A DNA stretch of 64,000 bases from the NCBI GenBank assembly GCA_951799425.1, contig OX637401.1, positions 32,475,780 through 32,539,779 of the forward strand, read 5' to 3'. Below, piece after piece: positions 1-10,600 of this stretch. The notes under the pieces were generated by a model. The model ran no database searches and was not told the origin of the DNA. It saw only the letters and a program-made list of their open reading frames with translations. Origin of the DNA: Ilex aquifolium. Taxonomy: Eukaryota > Streptophyta > Magnoliopsida > Aquifoliales > Aquifoliaceae. The position numbers and the translations under genes were made by a program. Position 1 is the first letter of the stretch; the number at the start of each line of letters is the position of its first letter.

Positions 1-125
1 CATCACCATTTCGAACTTGTTAGAAGATGAATCACCAATTTTGATCTGAATATATTGGTTAGGGTTTCAAGTTCTCATTTCAATACCGCAAGAGTTAGCT
101 CAATCCGAGTTCGGGAGAAAAAGTT
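1..125 (+). repeat. Partial satellite unit at left edge (end of half B)
   Basis: These are the last 125 bp of a unit whose start lies outside the window. It carries gatctgaat in place of gatctcaat and caataccgc in place of caatgccgc. The same pair of changes is found near 1559-1601 and 4968-5010, so this copy belongs to the same local lineage. The array therefore continues beyond the left edge. Confidence 0.93.
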
Positions 126-502
126 ATGTGCGATATACTATTTCATTTTAAAGGTGGACTACTTATTACACCAAACTTGCGTTACAATAGAGCCCATGCT
201 AGAGGATTTTTCATGACTTTTGATGTGAATAAAATGGTTAGGGATTCAAGAATTCTTTACAATGCCGCAAGAATCATCTTATTCAGAGACCGGAGTAAAA
301 AGTTATGTCCGAAATACTAAAGAATGGGAAATTACTTTTTTTTCCTAGTGGAGGGGAATGACCAACTATACCAAACTTCCATCACCATTTCGAACTTGTT
401 AGAAGATGAATCACCAATTTTGATCTCAATATTGGTTAGGGTTTCAAGTTCTCATTTCAATGCCGCAAGAGTTAGCTCAATCCGAGTTCGGGAGAAAAAG
501 TT
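126..502 (+). repeat. 377-bp unit with 2-bp deletion
   Basis: Half B reads ctcaatattgg near 426-437, where the standard unit reads ctcaatatattgg: one TA step of a short TA run is lost. The two other units with the same deletion start at 1640 and 5049, so the deletion arose once and was copied. Confidence 0.92.
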
Positions 503-1639
503 ATGTCCGATATACTATTTCATTTTAAAGGTGGACTACTTATTACACCAAACTTGCGTTACAATAGAGCCCATGCTAGAGGATTTTTCATGACTTTTGA
601 TGGGAATAAAATGGTTAGGGATTCAAGAATTCTTTACAATGCCGCAAGAATCATCTTATTCAGAGACCGGAGTAAAAAGTTATGTCCGAAATACTAAAGA
701 ATGGGAAATTACTTTTTTTTCCTAGTGGAGGGGAATGGCCAACTATACCAAACTTCCATCAGCATTTCGAACTTGTTAGAAGATGAATCACCAATTTTGA
801 TCTCAATATATTGGTTAGGGTTTCAAGTTCTCATTTCAATGCCGCAAGAGTTAGCTCAATCCGAGTTCGGGAGAAAAAGTTATGTGCGATATACTATTTC
901 ATTTTAAAGGAGGACTACTTATTACACCAAACTTGCGTTACAATAGAGCCCATGCTAGAGGATTTTTCATGACTTTTGATGTGAATAAAATGGTTAGGGA
1001 TTCAAGAATTCTTTATAATGCAGCAAGAATCATCTTAATCAGAGACCGGAGTAAAAAGTTATGTCAGAAATACTAAAAAATAGGAAATTACTTTTTTTTC
1101 CTAGTGGAGGGGAATGGCCAACTATACCAAACTTCCATCACCATTTCGAACTTGTTAGAAGATGAATCACCAATTTTGATCTCAATATATTGGTTAGGGT
1201 TTCAAGTTCTCATTACAATGCCGCAAGAGTTAGCTCAATCCGAGTTCCGGAGAAAAAGTTATGTCTGATATACTATTTCATTTTAAAAGAGGACTACTTA
1301 TTACACCAAACTTGCGTTACAATAGAGCCCATGCTAGAGGATTTTTCATGACTTTTGATGTGAATAAAATGGTTAGGGATTCAAGAATTCTTTACAATGC
1401 AGCAAGAATCATCTTAATCAGAGACCGGAGTAAAAAGTTATGTCAGAAATACTAATGAATGGGAAATTACTTTTTTTTCCTAGTGGAGGGGAATGGCCAA
1501 CTATACCAAACTTCCATCACCATTTCGAACTTGTTAGAAGATGAATCACCAATTTTGATCTGAATATATTGGTTAGGGTTTCAAGTTCTCATTTCAATAC
1601 CGCAAGAGTTAGCTCAATCCGAGTTCGGGAGAAAAAGTT

Positions 1640-2016
1640 ATGTGCGATATACTATTTCATTTTAAAGGTGGACTACTTATTACACCAAACTTGCGTTACA
1701 ATAGAGCCCATGCTAGAGGATTTTTCATGACTTTTGATGTGAATAAAATGGTTAGGGATTCAAGAATTCTTTACAATGCCGCAAGAATCATCTTATTCAG
1801 AGACCGGAGTAAAAAGTTATGTCCGAAATACTAAAGAATGGGAAATTACTTTTTTTTCCTAGTGGAGGGGAATGACCAACTATACCAAACTTCCATCACC
1901 ATTTCGAACTTGTTAGAAGATGAATCACCAATTTTGATCTCAATATTGGTTAGGGTTTCAAGTTCTCATTTCAATGCCGCAAGAGTTAGCTCAATCCGAG
2001 TTCGGGAGAAAAAGTT
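1640..2016 (+). repeat. 377-bp unit with 2-bp deletion
   Basis: This is the same loss of one TA step in half B (near 1940-1951) as in the unit at 126. The offset of 1,514 bp equals four units minus the 2-bp loss, making it a tetramer copy of the unit at 126. Confidence 0.92.
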
Positions 2017-5000
2017 ATGTCCGATATACTATTTCATTTTAAAGGTGGACTACTTATTACACCAAACTTGCGTTACAATAGAGCCCATGCTAGAGGATTT
2101 TTCATGACTTTTGATGGGAATAAAATGGTTAGGGATTCAAGAATTCTTTACAATGCCGCAAGAATCATTTTATTCAGAGACCGGAGTAAAAAGTTATGTC
2201 CGAAATACTAAAGAATGGGAAATTACTTTTTTTTCCTAGTGGAGGGGAATGGCCAACTATACCAAACTTCCATCACCATTTCGAACTTGTTAGAAGATGA
2301 ATCACCAATTTTGATCTCAATATATTGGTTAGGGTTTCAAGTTCTCATTTCAATGCCGCAAGAGTTAGCTCAATCCGAGTTCGGGAGAAAAAGTTATGTG
2401 CGATATACTATTTCATTTTAAAGGAGGACTACTTATTACACCAAACTTGCGTTACAATAGAGCCCATGCTAGAGGATTTTTCATGACTTTTGATGTGAAT
2501 AAAATGGTTAGGGATTCAAGAATTCTTTATAATGCAGCAAGAATCATCTTAATCAGAGACCGGAGTAAAAAGTTATGTCAGAAATACTAAAAAATAGGAA
2601 ATTACTTTTTTTTCCTAGTGGAGGGGAATGGCCAACTATACCAAACTTCCATCACCATTTCGAACTTGTTAGAAGATGAATCACCAATTTTGATCTCAAT
2701 ATATTGGTTAGGGTTTCAAGTTCTCATTACAATGCCGCAAGAGTTAGCTCAATCCGAGTTCGGGAGAAAAAGTTATGTCTGATATACTATTTCATTTTAA
2801 AGGAGGACTACTTATTACACCAAACCTGCGTTACAATAGAGCCCATGCTAGAGGATTTTTCATGACTTTTGATGTGAATAAAATGGTTAGGGATTCAAAA
2901 ATTCTTTATAATGCAGCAAGAATCATCTTAATCAGAGACCGGAGTAAAAAGTTATGTCAGAAATACTAAAGAGTGGGAAATTACTTTTTTTTCCTAGTGG
3001 AGGGGAATGGCCAACTATACCAAACTTCCATCACCATTTCGAACTTGTTAGAAGATGAATCACCAATTTTGATCTCAATATATTGGTTAGGGTTTCAAGT
3101 TCTCATTACAATGCCGCAAGAGTTAGCTCAATCCGAGTTCGGGAGAAAAAGTTATGTCTGATATACTATTTCATTTTAAAGGTGGACTACTTATTACACC
3201 AAACTTGCGTTACAATAGAGCCCATGCTAGAGGATTTTTCATGACTTTTGATGTGAATAAAATGGTTAGGGATTCAAGAATTCTTTATAATGCAGCAAGA
3301 ATCATCTTAATCAGAGACCGGAGTAAAAAGTTATGTCAGAAATACTAAAAAATAGGAAATTACTTTTTTTTTCTAGTGGAGGGGAATGGCCAACTATACC
3401 AAACTTCCATCACCATTTCGAACTTGTTAGAAGATGAATCACCAATTTTGATCTCAATATATTGGTTAGGGTTTCAAGTTCTCATTTCAATGCCGCAAGA
3501 GTTAGCTCAATGCGAGTTCGGGAGAAAAAGTTATGTCCGATATACTATATCATTTTAAAGGTGGACTACTTATTACACCAAACTTGCGTTACAATAGAGC
3601 CAATGCTAGAGGATTTTTCATGACTTTTGATGTGAATAAAATGGTTAGGGATTCAAGAATTCTTTACAATGCCGCAAGAATCATCTTATTCAGAGACCGG
3701 AGTAAAAAGTTATGTCCGAAATACTAAAGAATGGGAAATTACTTTTTTTTCCTAGTGGAGGGGAATGACCAACTATACCAAACTTCCATCACCATTTCGA
3801 ACTTGTTAGAAGATGAGTCACCAATTTTGATCTCAATATATTGGTTAGAGTTTCAAGTTCTCATTTCAATGCCGCAAGAGTTAGCTCAATCCGAGTTCGG
3901 GAGAAAAAGTTATGTCCGATATACTAATTCATTTTAAAGGTGGACTACTTATTACACCAAACTTGCGTTACAATAGAGCCCATGCTAGAGGATTTTTCAT
4001 GACTTTTGATGGGAATAAAATGGTTAGGGATTCAAGAATTCTTTACAATGCCGCAAGAATCATCTTATTCAGAGACCGGAGTAAAAAGTTATGTCCGAAA
4101 TACTAAAGAATGGGAAATTACTTTTTTTTCCTAGTGGAGGGGAATGGCCAACTATACCAAACTTCCATCAGCATTTCGAACTTGTTAGAAGATGAATCAC
4201 CAATTTTGATCTCAATATATTGGTTAGGGTTTCAAGTTCTCATTTCAATGCCGCAAGAGTTAGCTCAATCCGAGTTCGGGAGAAAAAGTTATGTGCGATA
4301 TACTATTTCATTTTAAAGGAGGACTACTTATTACACCAAACTTGCGTTACAATAGAGCCCATGCTAGAGGATTTTTCATGACTTTTGATGTGAATAAAAT
4401 GGTTAGGGATTCAAGAATTCTTTATAATGCAGCAAGAATCATCTTAATCAGAGACCGGAGTAAAAAGTTATGTCAGAAATACTAAAAAATAGGAAATTAC
4501 TTTTTTTTCCTAGTGGAGGGGAATGGCCAACTATACCAAACTTCCATCACCATTTCGAACTTGTTAGAAGATGAATCACCAATTTTGATCTCAATATATT
4601 GGTTAGGGTTTCAAGTTCTCATTACAATGCCGCAAGAGTTAGCTCAATCCGAGTTCCGGAGAAAAAGTTATGTCTGATATACTATTTCATTTTAAAAGAG
4701 GACTACTTATTACACCAAACTTGCGTTACAATAGAGCCCATGCTAGAGGATTTTTCATGACTTTTGATGTGAATAAAATGGTTAGGGATTCAAGAATTCT
4801 TTACAATGCAGCAAGAATCATCTTAATCAGAGACCGGAGTAAAAAGTTATGTCAGAAATACTAATGAATGGGAAATTACTTTTTTTTCCTAGTGGAGGGG
4901 AATGGCCAACTATACCAAACTTCCATCACCATTTCGAACTTGTTAGAAGATGAATCACCAATTTTGATCTGAATATATTGGTTAGGGTTTCAAGTTCTCA

Positions 5001-5048
5001 TTTCAATACCGCAAGAGTTAGCTCAATCCGAGTTCGGGAGAAAAAGTT

Positions 5049-5425
5049 ATGTGCGATATACTATTTCATTTTAAAGGTGGACTACTTATTACACCAAACT
5101 TGCGTTACAATAGAGCCCATGCTAGAGGATTTTTCATGACTTTTGATGTGAATAAAATGGTTAGGGATTCAAGAATTCTTTACAATGCCGCAAGAATCAT
5201 CTTATTCAGAGACCGGAGTAAAAAGTTATGTCCGAAATACTAAAGAATGGGAAATTACTTTTTTTTCCTAGTGGAGGGGAATGACCAACTATACCAAACT
5301 TCCATCACCATTTCGAACTTGTTAGAAGATGAATCACCAATTTTGATCTCAATATTGGTTAGGGTTTCAAGTTCTCATTTCAATGCCGCAAGAGTTAGCT
5401 CAATCCGAGTTCGGGAGAAAAAGTT
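5049..5425 (+). repeat. 377-bp unit with 2-bp deletion
   Basis: This unit carries the TA-step deletion near 5349-5360. It lies 3,409 bp from the unit at 1640, within the nine-unit duplication of the left domain. Confidence 0.92.
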
Positions 5426-7320
5426 ATGTCCGATATACTATTTCATTTTAAAGGTGGACTACTTATTACACCAAACTTGCGTTACAATAGAGCCCATGCT
5501 AGAGGATTTTTCATGACTTTTGATGGGAATAAAATGGTTAGGGATTCAAGAATTCTTTACAATGCCGCAAGAATCATTTTATTCAGAGACCGGAGTAAAA
5601 AGTTATGTCCGAAATACTAAAGAATGGGAAATTACTTTTTTTTCCTAGTGGAGGGGAATGGCCAACTATACCAAACTTCCATCACCATTTCGAACTTGTT
5701 AGAAGATGAATCACCAATTTTGATCTCAATATATTGGTTAGGGTTTCAAGTTCTCATTTCAATGCCGCAAGAGTTAGCTCAATCCGAGTTCGGGAGAAAA
5801 AGTTATGTGCGATATACTATTTCATTTTAAAGGAGGACTACTTATTACACCAAACTTGCGTTACAATAGAGCCCATGCTAGAGGATTTTTCATGACTTTT
5901 GATGTGAATAAAATGGTTAGGGATTCAAGAATTCTTTATAATGCAGCAAGAATCATCTTAATCAGAGACCGGAGTAAAAAGTTATGTCAGAAATACTAAA
6001 AAATAGGAAATTACTTTTTTTTCCTAGTGGAGGGGAATGGCCAACTATACCAAACTTCCATCACCATTTCGAACTTGTTAGAAGATGAATCACCAATTTT
6101 GATCTCAATATATTGGTTAGGGTTTCAAGTTCTCATTACAATGCCGCAAGAGTTAGCTCAATCCGAGTTCGGGAGAAAAAGTTATGTCTGATATACTATT
6201 TCATTTTAAAGGAGGACTACTTATTACACCAAACCTGCGTTACAATAGAGCCCATGCTAGAGGATTTTTCATGACTTTTGATGTGAATAAAATGGTTAGG
6301 GATTCAAAAATTCTTTATAATGCAGCAAGAATCATCTTAATCAGAGACCGGAGTAAAAAGTTATGTCAGAAATACTAAAGAGTGGGAAATTACTTTTTTT
6401 TCCTAGTGGAGGGGAATGGCCAACTATACCAAACTTCCATCACCATTTCGAACTTGTTAGAAGATGAATCACCAATTTTGATCTCAATATATTGGTTAGG
6501 GTTTCAAGTTCTCATTTCAATGCCGCAAGAGTTAGCTCAATGCGAGTTCGGGAGAAAAAGTTATGTCCGATATACTATATCATTTTAAAGGTGGACTACT
6601 TATTACACCAAACTTGCGTTACAATAGAGCCCATGCTAGAGGATTTTTCATGACTTTTGATGTGAATAAAATGGTTAGGGATTCAAGAATTCTTTACAAT
6701 GCCGCAAGAATCATCTTATTCAGAGACCGGAGTAAAAAGTTATGTCCGAAATACTAAAGAATGGGAAATTACTTTTTTTTCCTAGTGGAGGGGAATGACC
6801 AACTATACCAAACTTCCATCACCATTTCGAACTTGTTAGAAGATGAGTCACCAATTTTGATCTCAATATATTGGTTAGGGTTTCAAGTTCTCATTTCAAT
6901 GCCGCAAGAGTTAGCTCAATCCGAGTTCGGGAGAAAAAGTTATGTCCGATATACTATTTCATTTTAAAGGTGGACTACTTATTACACCAAACTTGCGTTA
7001 CAATAGAGCCCATGCTAGAGGATTTTTCATGACTTTTGATGGGAATAAAATGGTTAGGGATTCAAGAATTCTTTACAATGCCGCAAGAATCATCTTATTC
7101 AGAGACCGGAGTAAAAAGTTATGTCCGAAATACTAAAGAATGGGAAATTACTTTTTTTTCCTAGTGGAGGGGAATGGCCAACTATACCAAACTTCCATCA
7201 CCATTTCGAACTTGTTAGAAGATGAATCACCAATTTTGATCTCAATATATTGGTTAGGGTTTCAAGTTCTCATTTCAATGCCGCAAGAGTTAGCTCAATC
7301 CGAGTTCGGGAGAAAAAGTT

Positions 7321-7499
7321 ATGTCCGATATACTATTTCATTTTAAAGGTGGACTACTTATTACACCAAACTTGCGTTACAATAGAGCCCATGCTAGAGG
7401 ATTTTTCATGACTTTTGATGGGAATAAAATGGTTAGGGATTCAAGAATTCTTTACAATGCCGCAAGAATCATTTTATTCAGAGACCGGAGTAAAAAGTT
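7321..7499 (+). repeat. Half A (179 bp) of the dimeric satellite unit
   Basis: This half-unit starts at gttatgtccgatatacta and includes accaaactt, tttgat, ggttaggg, ttcaag and caatgccgcaaga in the same order and spacing as half B. Aligned without gaps from accaaactt to the gttatgtccga that ends each half, the two halves match at about 110 of 150 positions by hand count. It is about 21 bp shorter than half B, the difference lying between the start string and accaaactt. Its length fits a plant-type 170-180-bp, one-nucleosome satellite monomer. Confidence 0.88.
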
Positions 7500-7699
7500 A
7501 TGTCCGAAATACTAAAGAATGGGAAATTACTTTTTTTTCCTAGTGGAGGGGAATGGCCAACTATACCAAACTTCCATCACCATTTCGAACTTGTTAGAAG
7601 ATGAATCACCAATTTTGATCTCAATATATTGGTTAGGGTTTCAAGTTCTCATTACAATGCCGCAAGAGTTAGCTCAATCCGAGTTCGGGAGAAAAAGTT
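7500..7699 (+). repeat. Half B (200 bp) of the dimeric satellite unit
   Basis: This half is a diverged paralogue of half A. It opens with gttatgtccgaaatacta and then carries a segment absent from half A that includes the T8 tract. It rejoins the common frame at accaaactt and ends with caagagttagctcaatccga. The ungapped agreement with half A over about 150 bp (about 73%) shows that the present 379-bp unit arose by joining two diverged copies of an older repeat of about 180 bp, after which the pair was amplified as one unit. Confidence 0.88.
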
Positions 7700-10600
7700 A
7701 TGTCTGATATACTATTTCATTTTAAAGGAGGACTACTTATTACACCAAACTTGCGTTACAATAGAGCCCATGCTAGAGGATTTTTCATGACTTTTGATGT
7801 GAATAAAATGGTTAGGGATTCAAGAATTCTTTACAATGCAGCAAGAATCATCTTAATCAGAGACCGGAGTAAAAAGTTATGTCAGAAATACTAATGAATG
7901 GGAAATTACTTTTTTTTCCTAGTGGAGGGGAATGGCCAACTATACCAAACTTCCATCACCATTTCGAACTTGTTAGAAGATGAATCACCAATTTTGATCT
8001 CAATATATTGGTTAGGGTTTCAAGTTCTCATTTCAATGCCGCAAGAGTTAGCTCAATCCGAGTTCGGGAGAAAAAGTTATGTGCGATATACTATTTCATT
8101 TTAAAGGTGGACTACTTATTACACCAAACTTGCGTTACAATAGAGCCCATGCTAGAGGATTTTTCATGACTTTTGATGTGAATAAAATGGTTAGGGATTC
8201 AAGAATTCTTTACAATGCCGCAAGAATCATCTTATTCAGAGACCGGAGTAAAAAGTTATGTCCGAAATACTAAAGAATGGGAAATTACTTTTTTTTCCTA
8301 GTGGAGGGGAATGACCAACTATACCAAACTTCCATCACCATTTCGAACTTGTTAGAAGATGAATCACCAATTTTGATCTCAATATATTGGTTAGGGTTTC
8401 AAGTTCTCATTTCAATGCCGCAAGAGTTAGCTCAATCCGAGTTCGGGAGAAAAAGTTATGTCCGATATACTATTTCATTTTAAAGGTGGACTACTTATTA
8501 CACCAAACTTGCGTTACAATAGAGCCCATGCTAGAGGATTTTTCATGACTTTTGATGGGAATAAAATGGTTAGGGATTCAAGAATTCTTTACAATGCCGC
8601 AAGAATCATCTTATTCAGAGACCGGAGTAAAAAGTTATGTCCGAAATACTAAAGAATGGGAAATTACTTTTTTTTCCTAGTGGAGGGGAATGGCCAACTA
8701 TACCAAACTTCCATCAGCATTTCGAACTTGTTAGAAGATGAATCACCAATTTTGATCTCAATATATTGGTTAGGGTTTCAAGTTCTGATTTCAATGCCGC
8801 AAGAGTTAGCTCAATCCGAGTTCGGGAGAAAAAGTTATGTGCGATATACTATTTCATTTTAAAGGAGGACTACTTATTACACCAAACTTGCGTTACAATA
8901 GAGCCCATGCTAGAGGATTTTTCATGACTTTTGATGTGAATAAAATGGTTAGGGATTCAAGAATTCTTTATAATGCAGCAAGAATCATCTTAATCAGAGA
9001 CCGGAGTAAAAAGTTATGTCAGAAATACTAAAAAATAGGAAATTACTTTTTTTTCCTAGTGGAGGGGAATGGCCAACTATACCAAACTTCCATCACCATT
9101 TCGAACTTGTTAGAAGATGAATCACCAATTTTGATCTCAATATATTGGTTAGGGTTTCAAGTTCTCATTTCAATGCCGCAAGAGTTAGCTCAATGCGAGT
9201 TCGGGAGAAAAAGTTATGTCCGATATACTATATCATTTTAAAGGTGGACTACTTATTACACCAAACTTGCGTTACAATAGAGCCCATGCTAGAGGATTTT
9301 TCATGACTTTTGATGTGAATAAAATGGTTAGGGATTCAAGAATTCTTTACAATGCCGCAAGAATCATCTTATTCAGAGACCGGAGTAAAAAGTTATGTCC
9401 GAAATACTAAAGAATGGGAAATTACTTTTTTTTCCTAGTGGAGGGGAATGACCAACTATACCAAACTTCCATCACCATTTCGAACTTGTTAGAAGATGAG
9501 TCACCAATTTTGATCTCAATATATTGGTTAGGGTTTCAAGTTCTCATTTCAATGCCGCAAGAGTTAGCTCAATCCGAGTTCGGGAGAAAAAGTTATGTCC
9601 GATATACTAATTCATTTTAAAGGTGGACTACTTATTACACCAAACTTGCGTTACAATAGAGCCCATGCTAGAGGATTTTTCATGACTTTTGATGGGAATA
9701 AAATGGTTAGGGATTCAAGAATTCTTTACAATGCCGCAAGAATCATCTTATTCAGAGACCGGAGTAAAAAGTTATGTCCGAAATACTAAAGAATGGGAAA
9801 TTACTTTTTTTTCCTAGTGGAGGGGAATGGCCAACTATACCAAACTTCCATCAGCATTTCGAACTTGTTAGAAGATGAATCACCAATTTTGATCTCAATA
9901 TATTGGTTAGGGTTTCAAGTTCTGATTTCAATGCCGCAAGAGTTAGCTCAATCCGAGTTCGGGAGAAAAAGTTATGTGCGATATACTATTTCATTTTAAA
10001 GGAGGACTACTTATTACACCAAACTTGCGTTACAATAGAGCCCATGCTAGAGGATTTTTCATGACTTTTGATGTGAATAAAATGGTTAGGGATTCAAGAA
10101 TTCTTTATAATGCAGCAAGAATCATCTTAATCAGAGACCGGAGTAAAAAGTTATGTCAGAAATACTAAAAAATAGGAAATTACTTTTTTTTCCTAGTGGA
10201 GGGGAATGGCCAACTATACCAAACTTCCATCACCATTTCGAACTTGTTAGAAGATGAATCACCAATTTTGATCTCAATATATTGGTTAGGGTTTCAAGTT
10301 CTCATTACAATGCCGCAAGAGTTAGCTCAATCCGAGTTCGGGAGAAAAAGTTATGTCTGATATACTATTTCATTTTAAAGGAGGACTACTTATTACACCA
10401 AACTTGCGTTACAATAGAGCCCATGCTAGAGGATTTTTCATGACTTTTGATGTGAATAAAATGGTTAGGGATTCAAGAATTCTTTACAATGCAGCAAGAA
10501 TCATCTTAATCAGAGACCGGAGTAAAAAGTTATGTCAGAAATACTAATGAATGGGAAATTACTTTTTTTTCCTAGTGGAGGGGAATGGCCAACTATACCA

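Larger units (their letters stand above)
525..6514 (+). repeat. Nine-unit (3,409-bp) offset duplication in the left domain
   Basis: Positions 525-3105 match 3934-6514 at an offset of 3,409 bp (nine units including one 377-bp unit). Shared rare markers are catcagcat (758 and 4167), gagttccgg (near 1250 and 4659), caataccgc (near 1597 and 5006), the 2-bp deletion, and caaacctgcg (2821 and 6230). The match starts after tactatttc/tactaattc differ at the left. It ends where cattacaat (3106) meets catttcaat (6515). Confidence 0.8.
7321..7699 (+). repeat. Representative 379-bp unit (class 2)
   Basis: This is a typical full unit used here to describe internal structure. It contains half A (7321-7499) and half B (7500-7699), each beginning with ATG of gttatgtccga. 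It has an EcoRI-type GAATTC in half A and a TTCGAA in half B, both present in most copies, so digestion with the matching enzyme would give a 379-bp ladder. It also has a T8 tract in half B and a TTAGGGTTT string at 7633-7641. The class-2 tag is gatgggaat in half A, where other classes read gatgtgaat. Confidence 0.93.

Noticed and set aside
126..320. Recurring 64-codon open frame in half A of nearly every unit
   Set aside because: It recurs because the DNA is copied, not because of a gene. Five units in the right domain share an in-frame TAG (52650, 56061, 56819, 60230, 63262), four units carry a frame-shifting one-base loss, and one has a 60-bp insert. It contains no recognisable domain and overlaps the half-B frame at its start.
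701..907. Recurring 60-89-codon open frames in half B
   Set aside because: Start codons come and go with single-base changes (taaaaaatagg against taaagaatggg), and the 2-bp deletion shifts the frame without apparent consequence. No conserved protein motif is seen. They are by-products of the repeat.
882..920. Shine-Dalgarno-like string aaaggagga in many units
   Set aside because: It lies inside the repeat with no start codon at proper spacing for a real gene, varies freely to aaaggtgga, and the array is of eukaryotic type.
3364..3372. Length change of the T8 tract to T9 (also near 59888)
   Set aside because: Unit length stays 379 bp. The extra T comes from a C-to-T change after the tract and is not a slippage event.
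7633..7641. Interstitial telomere array
   Set aside because: TTAGGGTTT occurs once per unit and never as a tandem run, so it is at most a single telo-box-like motif rather than telomeric repeat DNA.
7660..7699. CENP-B box
   Set aside because: I looked for a TTCG-x4-A-x2-CGGG pattern around ttcgaacttgttag and gagttcgggagaaa on both strands. Neither fits the required spacing.
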